Shown: positions 43,162 to 56,265, counted from the first letter of the stretch. The stretch is 64,000 bases of DNA from Pteria penguin (GCA_035048485.1 CM068584.1:59521739-59585738); one strand, 5' to 3'. Notes: generated by a model from the letters alone, not told the origin. Numbers and translations: made by a program.

Positions 43162-43935
43162 CTGAATTTCAACCAGGGAACCGACATGAATGTTCATCTT
43201 TGTTAGATCCCCTCACAATTTCACCTCTGCTGATGCATTGCCGTCACTAATAGTGATTATTTTCCTTTTAGTTTCATTACTGAGTGTCACATTGGAGACC
43301 TAGGTAATAAATAAATCAATAATATATAGCATATTGTCCAACTCCAACGTTACATCCTTAGCCCAACCCATGCACTGTTTGAGAGATAATGCAATGGTTA
43401 GTAGGTCAGTGTTGATGTTTACAGCTGCATTTCAATGTACAGAAATGTTATTCCTTCATTTCGACAATGGCTATTGTCAATCTTATACAGGTTAACCACT
43501 AACACGCGTACGGACAAAATCAAGGTCCAGGCAATGTCCGAGATCATCGTTCCTGCTCAAATGTACATTACAAGCAAGAATGATTTGAGTATCAGTGCTA
43601 AGAATTTTCTATCATACTGTTGACAGGGAAAGCAAATTCGCACAGATAAATCTCCTTCTTGTGACAAGGAAGAAACTTTCTGAGAAGGGTGAAGTTCTAT
43701 TTTTTTTATCCTGAGTGCACATGTAAGAATGGTCTTGGTTTTAATGGCAAGAAGCATGTGTTTTTATTGTTAGGGATGCAAACTTTGCTTAAAAGAAACA
43801 AAGGAGCTTCACTTAGTGTATAAGTACGGTGTGAAAAATATATTTTTTGTGCAGGTTTTCCGTTTAATCAATATAAGTGTGTAGTAAAGCTTGCACATTT
43901 GCAGTTACTTACATTTGTGTCTTCTCCTTTAACAG

Positions 43936-44035
43936 AGACCCTCGTTTTGTGATTGAGGGAGGCTATTGTGCCCAGTTCGCTGATCAATGCAGGGTTGGCA
44001 AAATACGTATATCTTCAGGAACATCGGGACATTTG
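43936..44035 (+). CDS. Candidate exon, plus strand
   Basis: A strong pyrimidine tract and acceptor (CTTCTCCTTTAACAG), 100 bases open as DPRFVIEGGYCAQFADQCRV and KIRISSGTSGHL, then a GTATGC donor. A second possible exon follows at 44192-44267 (EFVKSNKRKAIFTF...), joining in phase. Two Cys suggest an extracellular or structural protein, but no family is recognised. Confidence 0.35.
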
Positions 44036-44773
44036 GTATGCATGACCTATAACATTTAAAATAAACAATAAGCAACAACGAAACCTTTCTTAGAAGCATA
44101 GTTGTACAAAGCCTTTTACCAAGATGAAAATCAGTGTTATCCCAATTTTGTTACGATGACTATTTTAAGCCCACTTTGTGATTTTACAGAGGAATTTGTG
44201 AAGAGTAATAAACGCAAAGCGATATTTACCTTCACTATAAGAAGACGTTCTTCCAGTTACACACAAGTATTTTGTAGGAAATGTTTTCCATTGTTACACT
44301 GTATAAGTTCCTGATTGTTTCTGACCTTACTGAAGAGCTGTTAATTGGTGATGCATTATGTTCAATCAACCCAATCTACGTTCCATGGTGTTGTGTCATT
44401 CGTGGTCATATCCAGCACTTCGGAATGCATAAACTTTAGACACAGTTAAACCTTGAATGAACATTTGAAATCTAAGTCCCACGTCATTACCGACACAATA
44501 CGCAATAATAGGCCTGCCATTGCATTGAAAGATTAAATTACAATGGCTAAAAGATGTTTCCTTAACATGGCGTATGATGTATTATGGAGAAGGGAAACTA
44601 TACATAACTTATCTTGTATTAAGAAGAGTCATTAATGGACCTGTTAGCTGCTGGAATCAGAATTTGCGGAATATTTAACTTTGGCCCTAGGAAGTCTTTC
44701 CTTGTCCTATGTTTATAAATGAGATGTAGTATTATGCTTTTAAAAAGTGATAATATAACACAAGAACACTCAC

Positions 44774-44857
44774 CACTGAGTTTTGACCAATCTTTATGGT
44801 GCCGTCTTGGAGGGTTGCATAACGTAGGATTATGAATGCCTTTCCTTCATTTATGCG
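44774..44857 (-). CDS. Candidate exon, minus strand, strong splice sites
   Basis: Acceptor TTTTTTTTTTCATGCAG, 84 bases (28 codons) reading RINEGKAFIILRYATLQDGT and IKIGQNSV, then donor GTG|GTGAGTG. Both splice sites fit consensus well and the frame is open with balanced composition. It is the best host-exon candidate in the window. It overlaps no repeat. The gene is unknown. Confidence 0.5.
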
Positions 44858-44859
44858 CT

Positions 44860-46310
44860 GCATGAAAAAAAAAACAAAACAAAAAATGAAAATTATACTT
44901 CATTAAACTTTTATATACTTGAAGTTTAACATAAAATTAAAATTTAATATGAAATTATATGTAAAAGAAAGTTTGATATTGCATTATACCTCATGTATAA
45001 TAGAAGTTTATTGACATTAAACTCCAAGTAAACTTACAGTACGGAATATAATTGGAGTTTCCCTTTTATTTTATTTAGAGATTTAAAATAATCATTTTAG
45101 AATGACTGCATCAGTAATGGTGTTAGGACTCGTAAATATAATTTACTGTGTTTGGTACTGCAATATGATTAGTTAAGTTAGTGATCAAATGTGGTATTTA
45201 CAGAAAATTGACGGTGTAATACACCAGGCAGTCAATCTAAGCAAAAAACTATTTGTATAAAGTGTAAATGTTTGATGATACAAGTTTCTTTTAGTGAAAT
45301 CGGACACTATCTTTTCACATAAGCCCTCCGGACATTGTCATTTAACTTTAATGGTGACAATAAAATACCGGACCAGGTTCAAGACAACCCTACATATTTC
45401 TGATATCTGTACATATCTATCATTTACAGGAAAATGACATCTGTACGATAACAGATTTTTTTTTCTATTATTGACTGGGGAAACATATATATATATATAT
45501 AACTTTTTAGATTCGTATTTGCACTATTTCTAGATTTATTCTCATTTTGTCCCGGAACAGCTCCTTTCAGCAAGGCGGGTTTCACTCACTTTGCTCTGTC
45601 GTGTGTCGAATTGGACCATGACCACGGAGTTGTCTTGTTACCGATTTTCAAAGTTGTGAATTTTCCTTCTCATGTCCGATATTTATTTCCATTTTCACAA
45701 TTCTTAAATGTCTGTCCCCTCTTTGTTTATATCTTTCCCTCTCCGAAAAAAAAACCCCAGTAGAGCTAGAAATAGGAAGAATAGTGTTCGGGGGAAAATA
45801 CGTCTCGTCCGTGTTGTATTATGTGAAAGTGTGACAACCTGACGGACGAACGACGGACAAAGTGATCAATTGAAATTCAGGTAAGACAATAACATCGAGT
45901 TACAGAGATATAGACAATCCAACATAATTTCTTCTTGGTTATATTAACCTGGATCATGAAAATAAGAATCAATACATAAACTTTACAGTGAATTTAAAAT
46001 CATATAATACATAACATATCCAATACAAATTCCATGCGACCATAAATGATACATATGGTTGATATACATACACAAGATGTACATGCAATGTAATACAATA
46101 AATTATCAAAAATCAATATGATAAATTCATTGTAGAGGACGGCTAAAATATAAATACTATTGCTCAAGCTTTTTGATCTCTAACTGAAATATCCCGTTGA
46201 AACATTTGTTAAAGTATATACACTAGGAGACGAAGATATACATCGATAGAAACTGTACAGAAATAATAAAACATCTTTCAATGAAAACCTTCTGGACAAA
46301 TTTTGGAAAA
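44860..46310. other. Non-coding region
   Basis: AT-rich, with a short (TA)n run near 45488-45502. No supportable gene. Confidence 0.35.
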
Positions 46311-46316
46311 TACTAT

Positions 46317-46780
46317 CATACCATGACCTAACTTGAAATGCAATACACAAAAAGACCATTTCATTTGACAAAACTGGCATAGCGAAACATCATTCCATGA
46401 AAGCTATAGCTAACTGGCACAGGACGAAACACTATTCCACTATGACCTCATTACTGAAATGCGTTACAAAAAGACCCAATAAATTGACAAAACTGGCATA
46501 ATGAAACATCCTTCCATGAAAGCTATAGCTAATTGGCACAGGGCAAAACACTATTCCACTATGACCTCACCATTGAAATACAATACAAAAAGACCCAATA
46601 AATTGACATAACTGACATAGTGAAACATCCGTCCATGAAGATATAGCTTACTGGCACAGGACGAAACACTATTCCACTATGACCTCACTACTGAAATACT
46701 AGACAAAAAGACCCAATAAATTGACAAAAACTGGCATAGAGAAACATCCTTCTATGAAAAAGCTAACTGGCACGAAAATT
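46317..46780. repeat. ~119-bp tandem repeat, about four copies
   Basis: GAAACAT followed by CCATGAA and CTGGCACAGG recurs at 46383, 46503, 46622 and 46741, with spacing of 119-120. AAAAAGACCCAATAAATTGAC is the best-conserved block. Non-coding. Confidence 0.85.
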
Positions 46781-46961
46781 TATTACTTCATGAACAAAAA
46801 CGACAAGATCTGTGCCAACGAGCAAGATTTATATAAGTTGTTAACTTGCTTCTTAATCGTTGTACAATAAATAAAGTTTAATTTTTTTTAATTGTTTTAT
46901 TACTTTATGGTCCTGTGTTGTGATATATAACACAATAATGGCCCAATCAAACGGCACAGAA

Positions 46962-47440
46962 TTACAAGGGATGACATGACCATGGTTTCCAGACAGACAT
47001 ACAATGGGAAATAAGAATGTAATACATAAATTTAACAAAACTATTGCACTGACATATATTGATACCCTTAATGGAAGGACATATATATGAAACATTTTTA
47101 TTGTAAAGTTTACCATTTGCACAGATGTATTTACAATTTAGGCGCTGGACAGGAATAAATACAGATTCTCCAAATACATCATACAAGTTTCATGTCCATA
47201 CTTCTACAGGCTTTCCACAATGATATCTGTACCTGTTAGGGAGGGGCATAAGCCACAATACTTTGGCAAGTAAATGAACTCTACTTTCATTTTCTACTAT
47301 AACATTATGCTCAATAAGATATTGTGTAACTCCTGGGATGAGGTCACCAATGCCAACTTCCCCTAAAATGTGTCCATTGTTAGAGGGCCAGCAGGCCATT
47401 ACATATGATGAACGTTTATGTCATGATTGATATGATCCAT
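46962..47440 (-). pseudogene. Unrecognised transposon-like coding remnant
   Basis: Minus-strand pieces read SYVMACWPSNNGHILGEV, LIPGVTQYLIEHNV, HLLAKVLWLMPLPNRYRY and GKPVEVW, then after a frameshift GESVFIPVQRL...YICANGKLY. The pattern (aromatic-rich repeats, KV.W..P, PVEVW, FIPVQR) resembles the C-terminal part of repetitive multi-copy proteins seen in many invertebrate genomes, which I cannot name with certainty. It has stops upstream and one internal shift. The minus-strand region 48544-48359 may be its N-terminal side. Confidence 0.4.
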
Positions 47441-48358
47441 ACACTTCTCCTCCAAAAAATGCTGTTGGACATTTTTAAATGACTTTGGCATACATGAAAT
47501 TATCAGGTCAGAAAGGTTTGGATATATATGCGAGTATGTTTTTTTTTTTTCAAAAATTCATAATCATCTGTAAAAGAACATGGCATGAAAACTTCATGCA
47601 TTCAAAAACAGAGCTTCTTTGCCAATGATAGGTGCACTCTTCTTAGACGTGTATAAAACTTTCAGAATATCTGCATCAGAGAACACTTTAGTTGAAGTTA
47701 TTTTCCTCAGTACATTAAAATGCATAAACTTAAGGAACAAACGGTTTAAAACAGGAAAATATTACATAAAATTAAAAATTTCATACAATCGTGAAAGTAA
47801 ATAATAATTCAAACATGAATATGAGCAATATCTGTACTCTAGTTTGGTTATGACTCTACTGTATTCGATTTCCAATCTACAAATAGAATAAGAACCATAT
47901 TCATCTGCTCAGAGCATCTCTGATCAGTACAATTATAGCTATGCAACAATATTATCAACTTAACTTTGTTGAGGTGAGCTAAAGGTTAAGTTAATGGAAG
48001 AAGAAGTAAGTAATAATCAAACCCCCCCCCCCCTTTTTTTTCCATTAAAAATTACCTAAATTAAATATTCAAAGTCTGTTTTTTCTCAATCCAAGGTCAA
48101 AAGAAAATGATCCATCTTATATTTCTACGATGATCTAATTTATCTCTATAACACTTTACCAAATGCACACAATAATTTGTAAATGCCAAATATTTTTTTC
48201 TTTTTATATTTCTCATCTTCCCATCTTTTTTTATTTGACTACATCTCTGTCCTCTGTAGAGAAAAGATCTTTTGCTGTCACATAGTCTCACTTTCTTTTG
48301 ACTGGTTCTATGTGTACATCTTTTTTCCTTTCTTTTTATATTTCTTTTTCAATAAAAG

Positions 48359-48544
48359 TTAAATTTTCATTGACGTCATTGTCAGATCTTTCTGAACGGC
48401 AAGAACTGAACTCCTCTGATTTTTCACTAACATTATCATCATAATCTGCAAAAGGTTCATTATTTGCCTTTCCAAGTCCTTTTTTTTTGTTCTTCTTTTC
48501 AGTTTCTGTTGTCTTCTTTTATTTTCTAATGAGTGACGTCCCAT
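48359..48544 (-). pseudogene. Basic then acidic low-complexity coding remnant
   Basis: Starts MGRHSLENKRRQQKLKRRTK. After an A-run frameshift the alternative frame reads ADYDDNVSEKSEEFSS, a plausible disordered tail. Possibly the same decayed gene as 46962-47440. No family recognised. Confidence 0.25.
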
Positions 48545-48840
48545 TTAATCTATATTAATGAGAATATTATAATAAATCTTAACGCAAACATTAAGCCAAG
48601 TGGTTAAATGTTCTCCAAACCAAATCAGTATGGAAAAGGACATTTGCGTCTTGCAGTATACACAATTTCCAAACAATTTAACAAGGAATATATATTATTA
48701 ATATTAAAGAATTTTAAAGAAATGTCACCACAATTGATATTTACAGTCCAAATATGACCTGACATTCAAAATCATCTGATGACAGTATTTTCAAAAAGTT
48801 ACTCTTCATTATTGAAAACAACTCAGACTACACATATATT

Positions 48841-49085
48841 GTTTGTTTGTTTGTTGCTTTATGTCACACAACGAATATTTCACATATATGGTGACGGCAT
48901 CTGACTGATGCAGGTTACAGAAATTTTGACCGTTGCAATAGGCGCATCCGAAGAAGTGAGGATATTTAACGTGCCACGTCTATCGCGACACGGGACAATG
49001 GTTTTTACTGTCTCATCCGAAGGACAGACACCGGCATGACTACCAGGAGGCTTGAACCGGGACCTCTCGGTCAGTAGTCGAGCGG
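48841..49085 (-). mobile_element. tRNA-derived SINE, copy 5 (head damaged)
   Basis: Tail (GTTT)n, then TTTATGTCACACAACGAATATTTCAC and ATATGGTGACGGCATCTGACTGATG; the body is present but diverged. The tRNA head is truncated near TCAGTAGTCGAGCGGG. Oldest-looking member of the family here. Confidence 0.8.
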
Positions 49086-49861
49086 GTTTATTCCCGGAAA
49101 AACGTAGCTGTGTATATCAAAGGAGTGAAATGTCCGTCAGTAAGTAATCAAATGCTATTAATACGCTTCACTTTCACTTTGGAATGAAAACTAGAAGTGT
49201 GTTATTATTATTGTAGTATATATTAACCGTGAGGTAGATATATATGACTATAATTATGTATAAATTAGAAGGACCCTGTAAATAATGTGCTCTCTACATA
49301 CACCAAATCAATCCCTAATTAAATGTATATTTTAACGTTCATATCGCTGCCTTGATAGTTTTACTCCAACCACCAACTCTTTACTAATTACTACATTATG
49401 AATGCCTCCCACACTTTGTACGTGGTCACAAATTATTCGCTGTGTTTTCAATGTTTTCAGGGAAATGTTTTCTACCTCTATTTTTTTTATAAAGACCGAA
49501 ACCTCCTTCTACTGCAGCCTATCCATGGGACAGTACAGATACAATTTTCATTAACTTATTTGCCATATTGGCTGCAGAACGTATACTATGCAAGCCGTTA
49601 TTCTGAATGTTTTCTACCAAAGGAGAAAACGCATCTATAAATAATCCCCTCATCCTTCCGACAAGAGGCTTTTAACTGTACGCAAAACGAAAGCTTAATA
49701 CCTTTTAGGGAACTTTTAAAATTATCGTCAAAATTGAACTGAACCGTTGGAGGTTCAGAACTGGACATACCTTCCAATTCGACCTAGATATTATAACATA
49801 GCTACCATCCGTGTAGATGTCAGTTTTACTTTTCTCAATGAAAATTCTCAAATCACATTTT

Positions 49862-50184
49862 CTAATAGAAATTCTTTAGAGACCAGCATATAAAAGTACA
49901 CTGATTGTATGCATTCCCTCCATGTAGTTTATTGCACATCTTAAAAAAAAGGGGGAGTCCGGCGTAATTGGTTCTTTCTTGTTGATTGGAACCTTGGCTC
50001 CTTCGAATACCCTTTTCGCTAAACACGGTTCTGTAGGCGACGGAACACATATGATGAGATGAGCATAGCTAATACCGCAGACCGCTTGCGTAACTGGATT
50101 GGAAGACTTGCACCTTTCCAACAACGGTGCCAGATATATCGCAACCTGGAGGGCCTTAGCTGTTAAAATATCACTTACCGGCAA
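49862..50184 (-). pseudogene. Tyrosine recombinase N-terminal core, DIRS-like
   Basis: Reads ALQVAIYLAPLLERCKSSNP, VTQAVCGISYAHLI, FEGAKVPINKKEPITPD. This matches the pre-catalytic domain of tyrosine recombinases found in DIRS-group retrotransposons and Cryptons. The catalytic Arg/His/Tyr part is missing downstream. The RNase H and RT relics upstream on the same strand favour DIRS. Confidence 0.68.
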
Positions 50185-50397
50185 CCCATTGGAACGCGCC
50201 TACATTTTTCATTGGATAAGTGTCTTTCGATATCATAATATGCAACGATCCCGATTTCCGCAGCTTATGAGTCAGGTAAATCTAATACATCTTGTCTGAA
50301 GGCCGGAAATGTAAATAAATCCACTGTGTATACAGAGATGTATTGTTTGCTAAACAATATTTAAATATCTCGAAACCAATATCTTGTAAATGTGACT

Positions 50398-51180
50398 TCA
50401 TGCTTCCCTTTTCGCATTACTTGCTACACTCTGATTACTTGTGAACCATTTTAAACTTGTTTTTCTAAAATCTACAAATCTAAAGCAAACACGTAAAACG
50501 GCAGTCAGTTCTCTCCAGGTGGAACTAAACCTTTTCTCATCCTCATCCCACATTCCATGAGCTATGCTACACGGTATCTGAAGTTCATAACCAGCGTAAC
50601 CAGTGCTACTGGCATCGCTAGCATACACTACAGTATGACATCCATGATCTACTATACATTGTCTCTGATTGAAATAAGTATCATGAAAACACTGTTTCAA
50701 AAAAGCTATTTGCTATACATTGTGTTCACTAAGCTTGATATCACAATACCACGACTTAGTCAAACTGTCAGTGATCAAATATTTAGACATACAACATTCC
50801 CTAGTACGTAAAACATTAATACCACTTGGCCAAAATAGCCAGACACCTTTCTCTCATGTACCTTGTGTCTTCTCTTCAGTTCATTATCTAAGTCTGAAAG
50901 AGTGTGTTCCAACTTTACCAACCTATAATTAGACATCTTTATAATAGAGGACTCTGTATCAATATACTAACCAAGAAAAAAAGGTTTCGTTGGTACAAAT
51001 AAAGACTTCGTTTTTTTTTTTTTTTTTTTTTTAATTTTTTTGGAATGAAGCCGCTACAAATAAGATCTTGTTTAATACGTAATGCCATATCTTGACACTT
51101 GTTGAAATCTGAATGAGTACCAAGACCATCGTCTAGGTACATGGGCACTTTCACGCCACTTTTTGGCTAAACGCCCAGTA
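50398..51180 (-). pseudogene. DIRS-like RT and RNase H remnant
   Basis: The RT piece near 51154-51040 carries PMYLDDGLGTHSDF, a DIRS-type catalytic motif. It runs into a T-run interruption (51011-51032). The connection region has RKVSGYFGQVVLM. RNase H at 50700-50398 has VVYASDASSTGYAGYEL, SSTWRELTAVLRV and LKWFTSNQSV (DIRS usual: WFTDNQ), so one acidic residue is changed to Ser. The order RT, RNase H, recombinase on one strand is the DIRS order. Confidence 0.75.
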
Positions 51181-51589
51181 AGTGTGGTGAAAATATAACG
51201 GACAACGTAAGCCAACAATTAGAAATCTAAAGTACCTCTCAACGTCTCCAATTTTCCATGAAAATCCTACAAAGTCAGTATGCTTTTCATAAATATCAAT
51301 GTCATGATATACGGAGTGAAGATAAAGTTTGAAAAAGTAGAATTCCTTTTATATGAAATTCATTTTTTTTTTTGGTTTCCACAGATGCTTATTGACATGT
51401 CTTAAATCTAAAATAAGACTTTTCTGTTCATTATTCTGTACCGACAGTCAGCGGACTCACGTTGCTAAAACTTTTCTATCAACCTTTCGACAAAGGCTCA
51501 TTGATCGCCTGAATAACAAAAGATTCATGGTTGAGCGCAGATCTATTGTTAGCAAGGTAAGCAGTGGCCCGAGTGTTCGCCGAATTCCT

Positions 51590-52010
51590 CAAAGCATGAT
51601 CACATGTTTTCTTATTTCTGCATGTATTCAAACTATGACCAAACTATTGGCAACGAAAACACCGCAGTGGCGAAGGATAATAAAAGTCGACCTTAGCGTT
51701 GACAGATCCCAGTTGGCGTAATAAATGTAAGTAAAATTGTACACGTTTTAATTTCTTTTCCATTTTTTTATGACAAAGCAGCGAACAGCAATTATCTTCT
51801 GATTTCTTCATCCTTCTAAATAACATCAGCCAGTAAAGCTAAATTGCGAACCTTGTCATGGAGTATTCCCTTGCTGTTATTAAGGGCTACACGCAGAGTC
51901 ACCTTTATTGGTATGTCACCGATGTGGTAACATTGAGCAAGTTATTTGACAATGGTTTCTTGAAACATTAAACCAATAATTGACCATTGCGTTGTTTCGT
52001 AACATTTTTA
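51590..52010 (-). pseudogene. I-type LINE ORF1 fragment
   Basis: NAKVDFYYPSPLRCFRCQ matches TAKVDLYYPSPLRCFYCQ of the LINE ORF1 at 22347-23384, and nucleotide similarity extends on both sides. Frames are broken. It ends where the 57-bp minisatellite begins. Confidence 0.75.
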
Positions 52011-52011
52011 A

Positions 52012-52625
52012 GGAGGATACGATGCAAAGAGGCGGTTGAGGAGAGATCAGACTTTTGTCGGGATGGAGAAAGAATAGGATGCAAAGAGGCGGTTGAGGAG
52101 AGATAAGAAAAGATAGGATGTCAAGAGGCAGTTGAGGAGAGATCAGACCATTGTCGGGATGGAGAAAGGATAGGGTGCAAAGAGGCGGTTAAGGAGAGAC
52201 AAGGGAGAATAGGATGCCAAGAGGTGGTTGAGGAGAGATCAGACGTTTGTCAGGATGGAGAGAGGATACGATGCCAAGAGGTGGTTGAGGAGAGATCGGA
52301 CGTTTGTCAGGATGGAAGGAGGATAGGATGACAAGAGGCGGTTTGGGAGAGATCAGACCTTTGTCAGGATGGAAGGAGGATATGGTGCGAAGAGGCGGTT
52401 GAGGAGAGATCAGACTCTTGTCAGGATGGAGAGAGGATAGGGTGCCAAAAGGCGGTTGAGGAGAGATGAGACATCTGTCAGGATGGAGAGAGGACACGAT
52501 GCAAGGAGACGGTTGAGGAGAGATCGGGCTTTTGTCAAGATGGAGAGACGATATGATGCTAAGAGGCGGTTGGTGAGAGATGAGGCGTTTCTCAAGACGG
52601 AGAGAGAACAGGATGCAAATAGGCA
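52012..52625. repeat. 57-bp minisatellite, about 10-11 units
   Basis: Unit core AAGAGGCGGTTGAGGAGAGA then TCAGAC.TTTGTCAGGATGG. One unit is shortened (near 52117). As 57 is divisible by 3, long open frames appear on both strands (19-residue periodicity with SPQPPLG on the minus strand); no independent evidence for a protein. Confidence 0.88.
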
Positions 52626-52767
52626 GTCGAGGAGTTCCCCTGCTTATTCGGATACCAAGGTATTGTGCATCATATTGCCCGTGGTACCTGAGTCGATTGT
52701 TAGCCTGTGTCAAGATTATGGAACACATCTAGATAAGGGGATTGTTCAATCTGCACATGACTAGCAC

Positions 52768-53705
52768 TTAGAGACGTGGCATTGGTAACAGAAGGATTAA
52801 AGGGTATTTGTTCGGTATCAAGTTTGTATCCACTGCAGACAACTCATAGACCTCAGAGAATTGTCTAGCTTTCATGAGATACTTTTTGTCATCGGTTAGT
52901 AAGTATGTACATTTACTCAAGAAATGTTTACTGGGACGGCCAGCAGCTTTGCATATGGGCAAAAATGGTGAGCGATTGCCTGTTCTCAAAACGGTTTTAT
53001 TTCTATTGTAAGTGGTTGCGAAAGTACGCATTACCTTTGCGTCTTCAGAAGATTGTAGCTCATCAATTAAAGTGTTATTTGTGATATTTCAGGGCAAGGA
53101 GACGCAAGTGTCCTGGAGCGAAGCTCTGTTCCATAGCGTTGTTTAATGAGTCTAGGTAAGTCAGCATGGATCAATTTTAGCCAAGTAGTGACAGCAAAAT
53201 TCTCCAAGGTAGGAGTAAGCTCTTCAACCTCCTGGACAGGTTGACCATGATGCATAATGCCAGATTAGGGCTGTAATAAATTGTCCTCGATGAATGCGAC
53301 AATACGTTGGTAGGGATCTTCTAGACGTTCGTCCTGTTGGAATTTGATGCATGCAAAATCCAAGAAATGGGCGCCCGATGTTCGGAATCCGTAATGAAGT
53401 CGGATTGCTTGCCAGATACTGTCTATCGAAGTTGAATTTTTAACAACTGTATTGCGGGATGTGATTGGAGCGTAAGTGGCAATTTGGCCAAGGAGCATTT
53501 CTAGCATGTTAACTGTTTGCACTTTAGTGTGGCGCCTAGGTTCTGACACCTCCTCATTGTCACCCACAAAGCCCCGATGAGTCGAGCCTTGTTTTCTTTT
53601 CCCATTGTGTATGAGGAAGGTGGCAAAGTTATTGTCTAATGATATCGTGTATACCAAATTTTGTCGCCAACTTTCGAAAGATGTGATTGTCTTGTTCTTT
53701 GTCAG
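52768..53705 (-). pseudogene. Gag fragment related to the 2216-7729 element
   Basis: Pieces 53657-53265, 53255-53067 and 53031-52768 align in order with Gag of the first element: [50 protein letters not shown] and LASPCPEIS. The zinc knuckle is degraded. No protease or RT follows; the minisatellite and LINE fragment lie next on the low side. A distinct, older subfamily by divergence. Confidence 0.8.
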
Positions 53706-54930
53706 GCTCCATTACTTAGGAGCACGGAGAGTAGCCATTGTTGTACTTGGCTTGTGTGGTGTTTAATTAGTTGAACCTTTAGACGGGTTCAGAGTGACTA
53801 TTCTTGTCACAAATCTCAACGCTCGGATCGAGTTACCTCTGACGTAGTTGTGAGAGCGGAGACGGACATGTGTTATGGTTTATAAACGTATATGACAAAC
53901 CACAATGTTCGTTATATCCTTTGGCATTGATTCTTTTAACCGCTACCACCACAGCAGACCGATGCGATACCCAATCTTAATTCTCTTCTAAGCAGTACGA
54001 AGGAAAACGTGTGGAGCTTTAAACGAAGAATACTCATGAGCAAGACAATTCATGCAAAGACAATTCGTGCGACGACGTTACGAACAATACAAAGCTTATA
54101 ATAATCGCGGTGACCCTTCGTGGAGACCCAGGTATTCACGCGTTCAGCTTATCGTGACCTTTGTCCAGTTTGATATAACATAGCGTGCTATTCCAATGAC
54201 AACCCGATGTCCCAATTGATGTGAGCTATGGAATAACAGAACAGTTTACTATTGAGACTGGGGGTCGTTGTAGCTTAAAGCTTACTTCATAGCCTAGCTA
54301 TGGGTATCTCCTGCTAAGGTCAACGTAATCAGATTATCTAGCAATAAATCAATTACTCTTTGCCCTAAATTAGAAAATGCTAATTATACGGTCAAGTAAA
54401 CAATGAGGAACTTTATGGGAGATCTTAAATTTTCCCGATAGATTCAGTGGCGTATGCAATGATTCCGAAAACATATTACCATAGTGGGGGTTTCACATGC
54501 GTATTATACAAACTACTCTTATCATCATTGTTATTAATTATTATTACCATCATCACTACCATCACCATTTTTTTCTTGTGACATGCCCTTTAACACAAGG
54601 TTATCTGCATTACAATTACCAAGTCACCAATTATGTATTTACCAGTCTCACTCAGAAGCGTCACTATCTATATATTGGACACGGTGCTGTCATTGGAATA
54701 GCGTACTATATCAAATGCTGTCATTGGAATAGCGTACTGTTCCAATGACAACCGCATGTCCCAATAGATGTAAGATATGGAATAAGAAAAGCCTCCAAAG
54801 TTGCTATTGATTATTATATTACTTCATATACTAATATGAACCAAAAATCCCCCCTTTCTACTTTGCTTCAAACCTTAATTATAACACAAATTTTATCCAC
54901 ATGCATTTTCCTATTTTAATCTCATTATCT
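53706..54930. repeat. Non-coding with a ~50-bp direct repeat pair
   Basis: 54188-54237 and 54736-54787 share TTCCAATGACAACC, CATGTCCCAAT and TATGGAATAA. The short form TGTCATTGGAATAGCGTACT occurs twice near 54686 and 54718, in inverted orientation to these. No gene recognised. Confidence 0.5.
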
Positions 54931-54932
54931 GG

Positions 54933-55188
54933 TTTATTCCTTTTACCTTTAACCCATGCCTATCATTATGTATTTTCCTTCTCTCAAATAAACTTCTTTT
55001 GTTTTTCTCGCATGCATACTGTAAAGCCTGCATCCTCTGGGCGCTACATGTACATCTTATTTCAACGCATGCCACATGCATCTGTTTTATTCCTTTTACT
55101 TATAGCCCATGCATGTCATTATTATGTTTTTTTCTTCTCGCATGCATACTGCAAAAACCTGCATGGCCTGTGCGCTAAATTCCCATAA
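54933..55188. repeat. Tandem duplication of about 150 bp
   Basis: TTTATTCCTTTTAC...CCCATGC and CTCGCATGCATACTG occur in both halves (about 54933-55078 and 55085-55188). Frames through it are not supported as coding. Confidence 0.6.
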
Positions 55189-55199
55189 CGGTTATATAT

Positions 55200-56260
55200 T
55201 AATTGATCTGATTATATTCTAATCACATGTATATTTCCTATCCTATTATCTCGAAATCTTGCAACTCCTCTATTGTGACCCACCCTCCTTAATTAAAAAA
55301 AATGCCATAACTTACTTTCCATAACTCGCAAACCAAAAATGATTTAAACCACTGCAATCAGTAAAACAGAATCATCTTTAAAAAACAACATGCCGGAAAC
55401 CAGCTTAAATACCATGAATTAAATCTACAAAATCTAGCACACAATTTTGCCAGGGTTCACTGCATATTCGAATGTAACAGAAACCCTTACAACCAAAAAG
55501 AGGATTCTCGGCGTATCTTATAATAATACAAAACATGAATGAATTCATACCTTATCATCATTCAGCAACACTTGGTCGTCCATTATTTTCTTGGCCGTTT
55601 TGATTTATGTTCCCCCTGCCTTAAGTTTGGTGGAACTTGGTTGTTCATTAACAACCTCTATAGCTAAATGAGCTATAATTATTAATGCCTTTCTGCCAAT
55701 CTTCATTTAGATTTTGTTTTGACTCCCTGAGTCACATTTGATACCGAAACTTTTCAGAAGCTTCTGTTCAATATCCTCTAAACTTAATGTTTCCAAAGAT
55801 TACCCTTGCTTAACTGAGTGTAAATTATCAACATGCTCATTATCTCTATATTTCAACACCAAAGACATTATCATATCCGCTGAGAACTTAGGGATTCTAC
55901 CCACAACTTTCCTAGCAATCTGTCTGTTTGTCCGTCTCTTGTCGATTGATCCCACCGACTTTCGTGAAAATGTTGGATTTCTGGCATTTTCACTTGAATA
56001 GCATGCGGATCATATCTATTCTATGTCAAGTTCTAGGAACATACTTATTTCCTGATGTGGTCTGACATGGAATGCATGATACCCTCTAATAGACCAATCA
56101 GCATGATGTATTGTGTGGTTTGAAATGAGTGCATTTGTCTCTGAAATTTGGATACAAATTGTCACATAATTGTGTACGTTTTGGTCAAGTTTTTAGTAAA
56201 AAAAAACATGTCTCAGCTGTAAGACAAGTCCCATCAGCCACATTGCAATAGTAGGATCAA
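55200..56260. other. Non-coding, nothing recognised
   Basis: AT-rich sequence; the plus frame at 55738-56001 has no recognisable domain and no splice support. Confidence 0.35.
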
Positions 56261-56265
56261 ATAAC

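Noticed and set aside
52189..52764. 179-codon minus and 102-codon plus ORFs
   Set aside because: Products of the 57-bp minisatellite, not independent genes.
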